From contig JAUIBT010000017.1 of the NCBI GenBank assembly GCA_030428255.1, forward strand, positions 1 through 64,000: a stretch of 64,000 nucleotides of DNA. The letters run 5' to 3'. Below, one piece after another: positions 1 through 9,148 of the stretch. The position numbers and the translations under genes were made by a program. Source of the DNA: Alphaproteobacteria bacterium (GTDB taxonomy: Bacteria; Pseudomonadota; Alphaproteobacteria; UBA7985; JAUIBT01). Every line of letters starts with the position of its first letter. The stretch's first letter is position 1. The notes under the pieces were generated by a model. The model saw nothing but the letters and a program-made list of their open reading frames with translations, was not told where the DNA came from and did no database searches.

Positions 1-2
1 GG

Positions 3-245
3 CGCTTGGATTGCAAGGTGGCCTCACACTTGGCGCTGAAGGCCTTGGCGCGTATGGCCGATGCCTTCATGCTGATCTCAGATGCCGCTTGCCAAGCACA
101 GATTGACCGGCTGGCGGCGACCAGCGGTATCGAGGCTTCACCGTCCGGCGGCGCGGGCTTTGCGGGCCTAGCCCTGTTAGCAGAGGCAGGGCAAGTCCCC
201 AACAACGCACGCGCGCTCATCATTGTCAGCGAGGGGCCAGCCTGA
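3..245 (+). CDS. C-terminal part of a PLP-dependent lyase, diaminopropionate ammonia-lyase-like (5' end outside window)
   Basis: The frame is open to the window edge (codon at 3-5 is Arg), so only about the last 80 residues are present. The segment has the look of the C-terminal lobe of fold-type II PLP enzymes: an 'ADAFMLISDAACQAQIDRLA' helix region, then a Gly-rich 'SGGAGFAGLALLAEAG' stretch and the closing strand 'ARALIIVSEGPA'. Diaminopropionate ammonia-lyase ends in a very similar way, with a Gly-rich substrate/PLP-side loop and a terminal '(L/I)VI.(T/S)EG' strand. The PLP lysine would lie upstream and cannot be checked. Other beta-family PLP enzymes such as threonine dehydratase-like lyases are possible. 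Confidence 0.55.
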   Translation, partial: RLDCKVASHLALKALARMADAFMLISDAACQAQIDRLAATSGIEASPSGGAGFAGLALLAEAGQVPNNARALIIVSEGPA

Positions 246-647
246 GCGGCGGCTAACCGAAGTCGACTCGCCAGTGCGTGGGTGATCTGCGCGCTGGTCG
301 AACGAGCCAATGCGTGGTGCGTTACGGGATCATCCAATTAGCTGAGGTGAACGCTCAGCCAACCAACCTCAAGCTGCGAGCACAGGTCTTTGCGTTGGCC
401 GACGGCCTATGCAAACACTGCGCAGGCCATTGAAACTGTTAATTTAATTCGCGTGATCAGCAACAATATCTACTCGCTCTCTGCTGATTTGCGTATGTTA
501 TAGCCCTAATTGACCTGTACCGATAAGGCCATTGTCTTTGCGGTGCGTACAGGCAGTGCGTCGCTTGAAGCAGCTCGGCAATCGCCAGCATGCGGCCTTC
601 CCAGATGCTGCCCTGGCACATCCTTTCACGCTGGGTTGGACCTCACA
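246..647. other. Intergenic stretch, no gene seen
   Basis: About 400 bases between the lyase and the porin remnant. I see no open frame with a family resemblance. The part around 435-510 is richer in A/T and probably holds the porin promoter, but no clear -35/-10 pair stands out. Confidence 0.5.
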
Positions 648-1766
648 ATGAGAGCTCACAAGACGACCGCGATACACCTAACCACCGCGCTGCTGATTGC
701 GATCAGCGCGCCCTTCGCCTGGTCTCAGGATCTGACCGTTGGTGGCTTCATGCGGTTTGACGCCTACTATGGCGTTGCCTATGACGAACACACCGCGACC
801 TCCACGCCGGATGAGGTCACGTCCTTGGATTTTGCGGCAGTTGGCCGCTTAGATTTCGACTACAGCCAGGCGACCAAATCTGGGCTGGAATACGGCGCAC
901 ACTTTGAGTTGGACCTCTACCAATCTGACGGCGAGCGCGGCAGCTACTTCACCGAATGGGAGGGCCTGACCCCCTATGATGACATCGCGTCGGGTGATGG
1001 CTTGGAATTCAACGACGGCTAAGTCTTTATCAATACTTCGCTCGGTGCTTTCAAGTTAGGCGACACCGGCCCGGCAGGCAAAGCGCGCAACCAGCTCAAC
1101 GTGCCAATCTTGAGCCAAGGTGCCTTTGCCATCGACGGTTTCTCGCGGGTGAATAACGACCCTGGGTGGTTCTATCCCAGCGATTTTTGGGTCGAAAATG
1201 TAACCCTCTACTATGCCAACAGCTTTGCAGGGATCGACTTCGATGCCTCGATCGACGATGGGGGCCTCTGGGTGCTGGGCGTAGGCTACCAAGGCCAGGT
1301 TGGCGACTTGGGGATCGAACTTGGCTTGACCGGCTCTACCGACGACTACCTTTGGTTTGATAACTTCCGACTGGCGGGCTCGCTGCAGGCCAACATCGGC
1401 AGCCTTACCGCCGGCGTCAGCTATGCCTCACTTGACACGCCGTCCGTGGTTACCGATGAGTATGTTGCAGCGGGCCTCAGCTACGACTTTGGCGCCCTAG
1501 AGCTCGGAGCGGGCGTGGAAACGCGAATCGTCAATATCGAATTTTTGAAGGTCTTGGATCCTTTGTTCGGACCCATTTCAGAGATCTTCGAGACCAACGT
1601 CTTTGTTGGCGCAGACTACGAACTTGCTGATGGGCTGCATATTGGCGCCGGTCTGGGCAATCTTGACGGCGACAACCTGCTCAATTGGACCGATCCGGTT
1701 TTTGGCTTCTGGCCGCGCTGGCCGCGAACCGTGAATGCCACTGCCTCGCTGCGGGTCGAGTTTTAA
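648..1766 (+). pseudogene. Outer-membrane porin interrupted by an in-frame TAA
   Basis: Reading from ATG 648 gives a classic porin precursor: a signal peptide (Arg/Lys start, hydrophobic core, cleavage after about 'APFAWSQ'), then amphipathic beta-strands such as 'LTVGGFMRFDAYYGVAY'. At 1020-1022 the frame hits TAA directly after 'GLEFNDG'. The same frame continues without shift from 1023 ('VFINTSLGAFKLGDTG') to 1766 and ends in 'ATASLRVEF', the C-terminal Phe expected for outer-membrane insertion. In porins of this type the position is usually Tyr ('DGYVFI'), so one base change from TAT or TAC explains the stop. Repaired length would be 372 residues, normal for alphaproteobacterial porins. 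It is either a recent nonsense mutation or a sequencing error. A separate translation of the second half from ATG 1101 would lack a signal peptide. Confidence 0.8.
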
Positions 1767-1869
1767 CCACGCACCGCCGCTGGTTCCGATCCGCAGCGCG
1801 CCCGTCCGTCACGACACCTCAGCAGGCCTACTTGTCGTCTGAGAGGACGCGCTGCGGCCTGCAGAGACT

Positions 1870-4800
1870 CTACCCCGCCAACAGAGCCGCGTTCCCCCCC
1901 GCAGCCGTGGTGTCCACGCAAAGGTGGCGCTCATGCGTGACGTGGCCCAGGTCGGGCAAACCGGTGATCAATGGCAAGATAGCCCCCTGTCGTCCGGCCA
2001 GAGCCTGCGCGTAGGCGCGGGCATCATCGCCCCACCAAATCGCGCCACTAAAGCCCTGAAGCTCCGCCAAGGCCTGCGGCGTTACCACACCCTTGGCCGC
2101 CACCGCCTGACCGCCCAGCTCCTCCACCGCCGCGACCTGCGCTGCCATGGCGACCTTGCCCGGCCCTAAGCAGAGCAGCGGCGGGCGCTGAACCAAGCTC
2201 AGGGTGTTGGCCTCGCCGGTCGGCCCTGGCATAGCCTCGCGCTGCAAAACCCGCTCCTGGCCTCGCACTGCATCCAGAGCGGCTTGCAGCGCTGCCAAGT
2301 CCGCCGCCACCTGATCTCGCGCAGCAAACCCCGTTGGGGCCGGGCGCGGAGCAGAAAAACGCTCCAAATACTGTGGGCCACCCGCTTTGGGCCCGGTGCC
2401 TGACAGGCCTTCGCCGCCAAAGGGTTGGCTGCCGACCACCGCGCCAATCTGGTTGCGGTTGACGTAGATATTTCCGGCGTGGATGGCGTCGGTCACTTCC
2501 TGAACACGCGTATCAATGCGAGTGTGCAAGCCAAAGGTCAGGCCATAGCCCTTGGCATTCACCCCCGCCATCACGCGCTCTAGATCGTCTGCTTTGAAGG
2601 TGGCGACATGCAGCACGGGGCCGAAGATCTCGCGCTCCAGCGCTTCGATGCCGGACACCTTGATCAAGGTCGGCGCAACAAAGCAACCCTGGTTCGGGGT
2701 GGTCAATTCATGCAGCACACGCCCCTCGCCGCGCGCGACCTCGATATGAGCCTGGATGCCCTGGCGCGCGCTTTCGTCGATCACCGGGCCAACGTCGCTC
2801 GACAACAGCCAGGGATCGCCCAGTCTCAGCTCATCCATGCCGCCCTTGATCATTTCGATCACACCGGCTGCCACATCCTCTTGCACATACAAGCAGCGCA
2901 GGGCCGAGCAGCGCTGCCCCGCCGACTGAAAGGACGAAGCCAGTATATCGCGCACCGCCTGCTCTGGCAGCGCGGTAGAGTCGACGATCATGGCGTTCAG
3001 GCCGCCGGTCTCGGCGATTAAGGGCGCTCCCGGGTCCATGTGCTGCGCCATAGAGCGGCGGATGATCAGCGCGGTGTCGGTCGAGCCCGTAAAGACCACG
3101 CCAGCCACGCGCGCATCGCGGGTCAGCGCCGCACCGACGGTGCTGCCCGTGCCCGGCAGCAGTTGCAGGGCCGCGGCAGGCACGCCAGCCTCGTGCAGCA
3201 AGCGCACGCCAAGGGCGGCGATCAGCGGGGTTTGCTCGGCCGGTTTGGCCAGCACCGCATTGCCGCAAGCCAGGGCCGCTGCAATTTGGCCGGTGAAGAT
3301 GGCCAGCGGGAAATTCCAGGGCGAGATGGCTGTAAAGATGCCGCGCGGCTCGGGATGGCTGACCTCGGCCTGTTGGGCGTAATAGCGCAAGAAGTCCACC
3401 GCCTCGCGCAACTCGCCCACGGCGTCGAGCTGGCTTTTGCCCGCTTCTTTGGCCAGGGTAGCGAAAATCAAACCATAGTTGGCTTCATAGAGATCAGCAG
3501 CGCGGCGCAGGGCCGCTGCCCGCTCGGCGACCGGCGCGCTCCAGGTCTGCGCTTGCTCAATCGCCAGCTCAACACAGGCCTGATTCGCCAGGGTCACTTG
3601 AGCCACCTCCTCACCCGTCGCCGGGTTGGTGACTGGCTTGCACTCCAGACCTTGCGGCAACTCGGCTGCTAGTAAGGGGCCTGCATCTGGAACTGGGACG
3701 GCGCGCGCGGCCTCAATCTCGTCCAGCGTCTCCTGGTCGCTCAAATCGAAGCCCAAAGCGTTGATGCGATCGCCGCCGAAAATCGCCGAGGGATGCAACA
3801 AGCCCTGCGGTGCGCGCGCACTTGCCAAGGCCTCAAAGGGATCTTGGGCAATAGCCTCAGGCGTAACCGCCTCATCGACGATCTGGTGAACGAAAGAGGA
3901 GTTGGCACCGTTTTCCAACAGGCGACGCACCAGGTAGGCCAGCAAGTCGCGGTGCGCGCCCACGGGTGCATAGATGCGACAACGGCCACCGGTTTGCTTG
4001 AGCACGATATCGTGCAGTCGCTCGCCCATGCCGTGCAGACGTTGAAATTCGTAGTCCTCACCGTCGGCCATTTCCAGAATAGCGGCCACGCTGTGCGCGT
4101 TGTGGGTCGCGAACTGCGGATAGATGCGATCGGCGTACCCCAGCAGGCGCTTGGCGTTGGCGATGTAGGAGACATCGGTCGCCGTTTTCGAGGTGAAGAG
4201 CGCAAAATCTTGCAAGCCTTCAACCTGGGCCAGCTTCATTTCTGTGTCCCAATAGGCGCCCTTGACCAAGCGCACCATGATGCGGCGGTCCAGCCGCTGC
4301 GCCAGGTTGTAGAGCCAGTCGATGGTCTGGCTGGCGCGCTTGCCATAAGCCTGCACCACCACGCCGAAGCCATCCCATCCAGCCAAATCTGGATCGGACA
4401 AGACCGCCTCGATCACCTGCAAAGACAGCACCAAGCGTGCCTGCTCTTCAGCGTCGATGTTGAAACCCATGCCAGCCGCCTTGGCTTGGCGCGCCAGGTC
4501 CAGCACCAGCGGCACCAGCTCGGCCATGACCCGCTCTTCATGCGCCACTTCATAGCGTGCGTGCAGCGCCGACAGCTTGATAGAGATGCCGGGATTGGCC
4601 TGAACCGAACCCTTGGTGCAGGCCTTGGCAATGCTAGCAATCGCGTCAGCGTAGGCGCGTGCATAGCGCGCGGCGTCCTCGGCAGTGCGCGCGGCTTCGC
4701 CCAGCATATCGTAGGAATAGGTATAGCCCTTCGCTTCCATGCCCGCCGCACGGTTCAAGGCCTTGCTGATGGTCTCACCCAGCACGAACTGGCGTCCCAT

Positions 4801-5292
4801 CTCCTTCATGGCCTGGCTGACGGCAATGCGAATCACCGGCTCGCCCAAACGCTTGACCGCGCCACGCAGAACCCGTGCCATACCGGGCTTTTCATCATCC
4901 AGGACACGTCCGGTCAGCATCAGCGCCCAAGTCGAGGCGTTGACCAGCGACGAGGACGCTTCGCCCAGGTGCTTGCCCCAATCTGACGGCGCAATTTTGT
5001 CTTCGATCAGAGCGTCAATCGTCTCAGCATCGGGCACCCGCAGCATGGCCTCTGCCAAACACATCAGCGCCACGCCCTCGCGGGTTGACAGGCCGTATTC
5101 CGACAAGAAGTGCTCCATCATGCTGGGCTGCGACTGGGAGCGGATGCGGCGCACCAGATCCGCAGCACGCTCTGACATGGCGTGACGCTGCGCTGGCGAG
5201 AGATCGGCCTCTTGCACCAAACGCGCCAACAGCTCGGCTTCGGGTGCAAACTTAGCAGCGCGGGTAAAGGGCTGGAGCGAAGCACGAACCAT
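1870..5292 (-). CDS. putA: Bifunctional proline dehydrogenase / glutamate semialdehyde dehydrogenase PutA
   Basis: PutA oxidises proline to glutamate: the FAD proline dehydrogenase barrel makes pyrroline-5-carboxylate and the NAD aldehyde dehydrogenase domain finishes the job. The 1140-residue protein has the PRODH domain at roughly residues 150-460 (motifs 'ISIKLSALHARYE', 'RIMVRLVKGAYWDTEMK', 'YAPVGAHRDLLAYLVRRLLE') and the P5CDH domain at about 510-970 ('TAISPWNFPLAIFTGQIAAA', 'VVFTGSTDTA', and the catalytic Cys in 'QSAGQRCSALRCLYV'). A further C-terminal extension of about 150 residues follows. There is no N-terminal ribbon-helix-helix, so the protein is not its own repressor; that fits the divergent putR. 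The start ATG at 5292 is preceded by AAGGA on the minus strand; a longer in-frame start at 5355 lies in the promoter region and is unlikely. Confidence 0.96.
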   Translation of the reverse strand: MVRASLQPFTRAAKFAPEAELLARLVQEADLSPAQRHAMSERAADLVRRIRSQSQPSMMEHFLSEYGLSTREGVALMCLAEAMLRVPDAETIDALIEDKIAPSDWGKHLGEASSSLVNASTWALMLTGRVLDDEKPGMARVLRGAVKRLGEPVIRIAVSQAMKEMGRQFVLGETISKALNRAAGMEAKGYTYSYDMLGEAARTAEDAARYARAYADAIASIAKACTKGSVQANPGISIKLSALHARYEVAHEERVMAELVPLVLDLARQAKAAGMGFNIDAEEQARLVLSLQVIEAVLSDPDLAGWDGFGVVVQAYGKRASQTIDWLYNLAQRLDRRIMVRLVKGAYWDTEMKLAQVEGLQDFALFTSKTATDVSYIANAKRLLGYADRIYPQFATHNAHSVAAILEMADGEDYEFQRLHGMGERLHDIVLKQTGGRCRIYAPVGAHRDLLAYLVRRLLENGANSSFVHQIVDEAVTPEAIAQDPFEALASARAPQGLLHPSAIFGGDRINALGFDLSDQETLDEIEAARAVPVPDAGPLLAAELPQGLECKPVTNPATGEEVAQVTLANQACVELAIEQAQTWSAPVAERAAALRRAADLYEANYGLIFATLAKEAGKSQLDAVGELREAVDFLRYYAQQAEVSHPEPRGIFTAISPWNFPLAIFTGQIAAALACGNAVLAKPAEQTPLIAALGVRLLHEAGVPAAALQLLPGTGSTVGAALTRDARVAGVVFTGSTDTALIIRRSMAQHMDPGAPLIAETGGLNAMIVDSTALPEQAVRDILASSFQSAGQRCSALRCLYVQEDVAAGVIEMIKGGMDELRLGDPWLLSSDVGPVIDESARQGIQAHIEVARGEGRVLHELTTPNQGCFVAPTLIKVSGIEALEREIFGPVLHVATFKADDLERVMAGVNAKGYGLTFGLHTRIDTRVQEVTDAIHAGNIYVNRNQIGAVVGSQPFGGEGLSGTGPKAGGPQYLERFSAPRPAPTGFAARDQVAADLAALQAALDAVRGQERVLQREAMPGPTGEANTLSLVQRPPLLCLGPGKVAMAAQVAAVEELGGQAVAAKGVVTPQALAELQGFSGAIWWGDDARAYAQALAGRQGAILPLITGLPDLGHVTHERHLCVDTTAAGGNAALLAG

Positions 5293-5350
5293 GGCGGTAT
5301 CCTTTTCAAACCTGGTGTGGCGGCTTGCCGAGTATAGTCGAAATGCGCTA

Positions 5351-5403
5351 GCCAATTCGGCTATAATAGTGCAAATTGGCAGGCAATTCGACCAAAGATT
5401 GCC
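5351..5403. promoter_or_regulatory. putA-putR intergenic operator-like inverted repeats
   Basis: Two inverted repeats sit side by side in the 123-bp divergent gap: GCCAATT (5351-5357) with AATTGGC (5374-5380), and GGCAAT (5382-5387) with ATTGCC (5398-5403). A TATAAT on the plus strand (5362-5367) lies inside the first one. Repeated AT-centred half sites in phase are typical for Lrp/AsnC-family binding, so autoregulation of putR and proline-dependent control of putA by PutR are inferred. Confidence 0.55.
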
Positions 5404-5415
5404 TGATTTATAGAT

Positions 5416-5880
5416 ATGCCCTTTGAGCTAGACGATACGGACCGCCGCATCTTGCGCGCCCTAGTGGCCAACGCCCGCTTGAGCATCTCAGAACTGGCGC
5501 GCCGCGTCAGTCTCTCCAAGACTCCGGTGGCCGCGCGCATCCGCCAAATGGAGGAAGCCGGGCTGATTACCGGCTATCGCGCCATGCTGTCGCCGATCAA
5601 ACTGGGCTTGGCGCACGTCACCTACGTCGAGGTCAAGTTGAACGACACGCGCGAGACCGCCTTGCGCGCCTTCAACACAGCGGTGCGCGCCGTGCCAGAG
5701 GTCGAGGAGTGCTATATGATCGCTGGCGGCTTTGACTACTTGCTCAAGATCCGCTCGCACGACATTTTCGACTATCGCCGCATTATGGGCGAGGTCATCT
5801 CGGCCCTGCCCCATGTCAACGCCACCTCCTCTTACGTGGCCATGGAGGCGGTGGTGGAAAAGGCACCGATTAGCCCCTAA
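5416..5880 (+). CDS. putR: Lrp/AsnC-family regulator of proline use, PutR
   Basis: A 154-residue protein with the two-part Lrp/AsnC build. Residues about 5-65 are the AsnC-type winged HTH ('LDDTDRRILRALVANARLSI', then 'VSLSKTPVAARIRQMEEAGL'). Residues about 70-150 are the RAM effector domain with 'VEECYMIAGGFDYLLKIR'. In alphaproteobacteria PutR is the Lrp-type activator transcribed divergently from putA and responding to proline; the arrangement here matches. It most likely binds the repeats in the shared intergenic region. Confidence 0.93.
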   Translation: MPFELDDTDRRILRALVANARLSISELARRVSLSKTPVAARIRQMEEAGLITGYRAMLSPIKLGLAHVTYVEVKLNDTRETALRAFNTAVRAVPEVEECYMIAGGFDYLLKIRSHDIFDYRRIMGEVISALPHVNATSSYVAMEAVVEKAPISP

Positions 5881-5967
5881 AGCCCGACGGCAAGGGCTTT
5901 CGCTGGCGATGCTTGACTGCTACCGTCTGCGCGTCTGTCTCGCTGCGCTGGAGCCCCGCTCGTCCCC

Positions 5968-6909
5968 ATGCCCCACACCTCGCAAACGCCCCGCCGCCTC
6001 GTGGTTATTGGCGGCAGCAATATGGACCTGAGCGGTCGCCCGACGGCGGCGCTGGTATTGGGCGAGTCTAACATCGGCCAGATCCAGGCCTCACCGGGAG
6101 GAGTGGCGCGCAACATTGCCGAGGCGCTGGCGCGCTTGGGTCACGCGGTGAGCCTGATTTCAGCGCTTGGCCAGGATGCCATGTCCGAGGCTTTGAGCCA
6201 CGAGACCAGCCAGGCCGGCGTGGATTTGTCGCCCTGCTTGCGCCTGCCCGGGCGTGCTTGCTCGACCTATTTGACCCTGCTCGATCATCATGGCGAGCTG
6301 CTGGCTGCCATCAACGATATGAGCGCGCTGGCTGCCCTGGACCCTGAGGCTCTGGAGGCGCGCGGGGCCGTGCTTGACGCCGCCGACGCTTGGGTGATCG
6401 ATGCCAATTTGGAGCCCGAGAGCCTAAACTATTTATTTCAGCGCGCCTCGACCACCCGCCCCATTTTCGCTGAACCCGTGTCCGCCATCAAGGCCTCGCG
6501 TCTGCGCGCCCATTTGGATCGACTCAGCCTGCTGAAGCCCAACCGCGCAGAGGCCGCAGCGCTGACCGACCTGCCCGCCGATGCCCCCGCACAGGATTTG
6601 GCCCACGCCTTGCACAACCAGGGCCTGCCGCGCCTGGTCTTGAGCCTTGGTCGCGACGGCCTCTATGCCAGCGCGATCGGCAGCGATCCGATTCTGCTGC
6701 CCGCCGCTGCGACCCAGGTACGATCCGTGACTGGCGCGGGCGATACCTTGATGGCGGGGCTGATCGACGCTTGGCTCGCAGGACGCACCTTGGCCGAGTC
6801 CTTGGCCTGGGCGCGCGCAGCCGCCCTGCTTTCCTTGCAATCCAATCGCGCGGTCAGCACAGAGCTGAGCCCTGCTGCTGTTTCTTCTCTCCTGAAAGGC
6901 TTTGCATGA
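5968..6909 (+). CDS. psuK: PfkB-family pseudouridine kinase
   Basis: A 313-residue ribokinase/PfkB-family sugar kinase. The N-terminal 'VVIGGSNMDLSGRP' and the glycine pair 'SPGGVARNIAEALARLG' form the substrate pocket, and 'SVTGAGDTLMAGLIDAWL' near residue 250 is the PfkB signature with the catalytic Asp. The substrate is inferred from the neighbour: the stop overlaps the start of psuG (ATGA at 6906-6909), so the two are translationally coupled. Together they phosphorylate pseudouridine and split it to uracil and ribose 5-phosphate. Unlike E. coli YeiI, no N-terminal HTH is present. Confidence 0.9.
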   Translation: MPHTSQTPRRLVVIGGSNMDLSGRPTAALVLGESNIGQIQASPGGVARNIAEALARLGHAVSLISALGQDAMSEALSHETSQAGVDLSPCLRLPGRACSTYLTLLDHHGELLAAINDMSALAALDPEALEARGAVLDAADAWVIDANLEPESLNYLFQRASTTRPIFAEPVSAIKASRLRAHLDRLSLLKPNRAEAAALTDLPADAPAQDLAHALHNQGLPRLVLSLGRDGLYASAIGSDPILLPAAATQVRSVTGAGDTLMAGLIDAWLAGRTLAESLAWARAAALLSLQSNRAVSTELSPAAVSSLLKGFA

Positions 6910-7841
6910 TCCATCCCATGATCGCCCTGCCCTCCCAATTGCGTGACGCCCTCGCCGATGGCGCTCCCCTGGTCGCGCTTGAGTCCACGATCATTTCGCA
7001 CGGCATGCCCTACCCACAAAACGTCGAAACCGCGCTATCGGTCGAAGCAACGGTGCGGGCCGCAGGCGCAATTCCGGCCACCATAGCGGTCATTCAAGGT
7101 CGCCCAACCGTCGGCTTGAGCGTCGATGAGATCGAGCACTTGGGCAAGCGCGGCCACAGCGTGACCAAGGTCAGCCGCCGCGACCTGCCGCGCTGCCTGT
7201 CGGCCGGGCTGGACGGTGCCACCACGGTCGCCTCGACCATGATCTTAGCGGCGCGTGCGGGCGTGTCGGTCTTTGCAACTGGCGGTATCGGCGGCGTGCA
7301 TCGCGGGGCCGAGACCAGCTTTGACGTCTCCGCCGACCTTGAGGAGCTGGCCCAGACCAACGTCGCGGTGGTCTGCGCGGGGGCCAAGGCCATTTTAGAC
7401 CTGCCCAAAACGCTGGAATACCTTGAGACCAAAGGCGTGCCCGTGCTGGGCTATCAGACCGACGAGCTGCCGGGGTTCTATTCCCGCAGCACCGGCCTGC
7501 CCGTGGACTGCCGCCTGGATAGCCCCCAAGCCATCGCAGACCTGATGCGCGCCAAGTGGGACTTCGATTTGGACGGCGGCTTGCTGATCACCAACCCCGT
7601 GCCCCAGGCTCACGCCATGCCCGCCGAGCGCATCGACCAGGCCATCGCCCAAGCCTTGCAGGAAATGACCCAGCAAGGCGTTGGCGGCAAGCAAGCCACC
7701 CCCTTCTTGTTGGCGCGTGTGGCCGAGCTGACCGGCGGCGACAGCCTTGCCACCAACATCAAGCTGGTAGAAAACAACGCCCGCCTGGCTGCGCAAATCG
7801 CCGTCGCCTTTAGCCAAGGCCGCTCGTACCCCGCGCCATAA
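6906..7841 (+). CDS. psuG: Pseudouridine-5'-phosphate glycosidase
   Basis: PsuG breaks the C-C glycosidic bond of pseudouridine 5'-phosphate to give uracil and ribose 5-phosphate. The 311-residue protein shows the family blocks: 'VALESTIISHGMPYPQN' near the start, 'ATIAVIQGRPTVGLS', 'SRRDLPRCLSAGLDGATTVA', 'VFATGGIGGVHRGAE' and 'GYQTDELPGFYSR'. The start is ATG 6906 in the ATGA overlap with psuK; an earlier in-frame start at 6771 lies inside psuK and is rejected. Acts in the cytosol in RNA-derived nucleoside salvage. Confidence 0.96.
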   Translation: MIHPMIALPSQLRDALADGAPLVALESTIISHGMPYPQNVETALSVEATVRAAGAIPATIAVIQGRPTVGLSVDEIEHLGKRGHSVTKVSRRDLPRCLSAGLDGATTVASTMILAARAGVSVFATGGIGGVHRGAETSFDVSADLEELAQTNVAVVCAGAKAILDLPKTLEYLETKGVPVLGYQTDELPGFYSRSTGLPVDCRLDSPQAIADLMRAKWDFDLDGGLLITNPVPQAHAMPAERIDQAIAQALQEMTQQGVGGKQATPFLLARVAELTGGDSLATNIKLVENNARLAAQIAVAFSQGRSYPAP

Positions 7842-7851
7842 GGAGCCGATT

Positions 7852-9141
7852 ATGCCCCAAAACGATACGCCTGAAGTCATAATAGCCGGTGGCGGGATCG
7901 CTGGCCTGGCTACCGCGCTGACGCTGCATCAGATCGGCGTGTCCTGCTTGGTACTGGAACAGGTCCGCGAGCCCAAGCCGCTGGGCGTGGGCATCAACCT
8001 GCAGCCCAACGCGGTGCGTGAACTCTATGATTTGGGCATCAGCGCCGACATGCTGGACGCCGTGGGTGTGCCTGCCAAAGAGTGGGCTCTGGTAGGCCTA
8101 AATGGCAACGACATCTATTCCGAGCCACGCGGCACGCTGGCGGGCTATCACTGGCCGCAGTATGCCGTGCATCGTGGCGACTTCCACATGCTGCTGTATC
8201 GCGAAGTCTTGGTACGTCTGGGTGAAGACGCCATCCGCACTGGCTGTCGGGTCCTTGGCTATGAAAACACCAACCAGAGCGTGGCGGTGATGGTGGAGGG
8301 CAGCAACGGCAGACGCGAGACCCTGAACGCGAACCTGCTGATCGGTGCAGATGGCATTCATTCGCAGATCCGCGCAGCCATGCACCCGGACCAACCGCCG
8401 ATCCATTGGGGCGGCGCGCTCATGTGGCGGGGCACCACCCGGGCCAAGCCAATCCGCACAGGCTCTTCGTTTGTTGGCCTTGGCACCCACCGCCAGCGCA
8501 TGGTGATTTACCCGATTTCTCCGATCGGCAAGGACGGGCTGGCAACCATCAACTGGATCGCCGAGGTAACGGTCGAGAATGCCAACGATCAAAGCGACAT
8601 GGCTTGGTTCGAACAGGTGGCAATCGACAGCTTCATCCAGCACTTTGACGGTTGGAGCTGGGATTGGTTGGATGTGCCAGGCCTGATCCGTGGGGCCACG
8701 GTGGCCTACCAAAACCCCATGATTGACCGCGACCCCATAGACACATGGGTCGATGGTCGCACCGTCCTGTTGGGCGATGCCGCGCACGCCATGTATCCCA
8801 CGGGCTCCAATGGGGCCAGCCAAGCGATTATCGACGCCCGTGTACTGGGGGCCAAACTGGTCGCTCATGGAGCGAGCGAAGCGGCCCTTGAGGCTTTCAA
8901 TGCCGAGCTTTGCGCGCCGGTATCTCAGTTAATTTTGCGCAATCGCGGGGCCGGTCCCTTCGGCTTGCTCAATTTGGTCGACGAACGTTGCGGCGGGCAG
9001 TTCGACGACATCGACGCCATCATCCCTGCCGAGGAGCGCAAAGCCTTCATGGCCAACTACCAATCTGCTGCGGGTTTCGCCCGCGACGCCCTAAATGCCG
9101 CCCCGCCGACCATTGCGGCCGGCGCAAGCTGCTTGCGATAG
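7852..9141 (+). CDS. FAD-dependent monooxygenase (salicylate hydroxylase / PhzS-like group A flavoprotein)
   Basis: 429 residues with the three group A flavin hydroxylase fingerprints: the Rossmann FAD motif 'VIIAGGGIAGLATALTLHQIG' region at about residues 9-28, the DG motif 'LLIGADGIHSQIRAAMH' near residue 165, and the GD motif 'RTVLLGDAAHAMYPTGSNGA' near residue 305. These enzymes hydroxylate aromatic or cyclic substrates with NAD(P)H and O2. The gene follows psuG by 10 bases with an AAGGAG ribosome site, so it may share the transcript. A role in breaking down the uracil product is possible but unproven; the substrate is unknown. Confidence 0.82.
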   Translation: MPQNDTPEVIIAGGGIAGLATALTLHQIGVSCLVLEQVREPKPLGVGINLQPNAVRELYDLGISADMLDAVGVPAKEWALVGLNGNDIYSEPRGTLAGYHWPQYAVHRGDFHMLLYREVLVRLGEDAIRTGCRVLGYENTNQSVAVMVEGSNGRRETLNANLLIGADGIHSQIRAAMHPDQPPIHWGGALMWRGTTRAKPIRTGSSFVGLGTHRQRMVIYPISPIGKDGLATINWIAEVTVENANDQSDMAWFEQVAIDSFIQHFDGWSWDWLDVPGLIRGATVAYQNPMIDRDPIDTWVDGRTVLLGDAAHAMYPTGSNGASQAIIDARVLGAKLVAHGASEAALEAFNAELCAPVSQLILRNRGAGPFGLLNLVDERCGGQFDDIDAIIPAEERKAFMANYQSAAGFARDALNAAPPTIAAGASCLR

Positions 9142-9148
9142 GCCCCCA

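Noticed and set aside
3793-4986. 397-codon plus-strand open frame within putA
   Set aside because: Antisense shadow of the PRODH region of putA.
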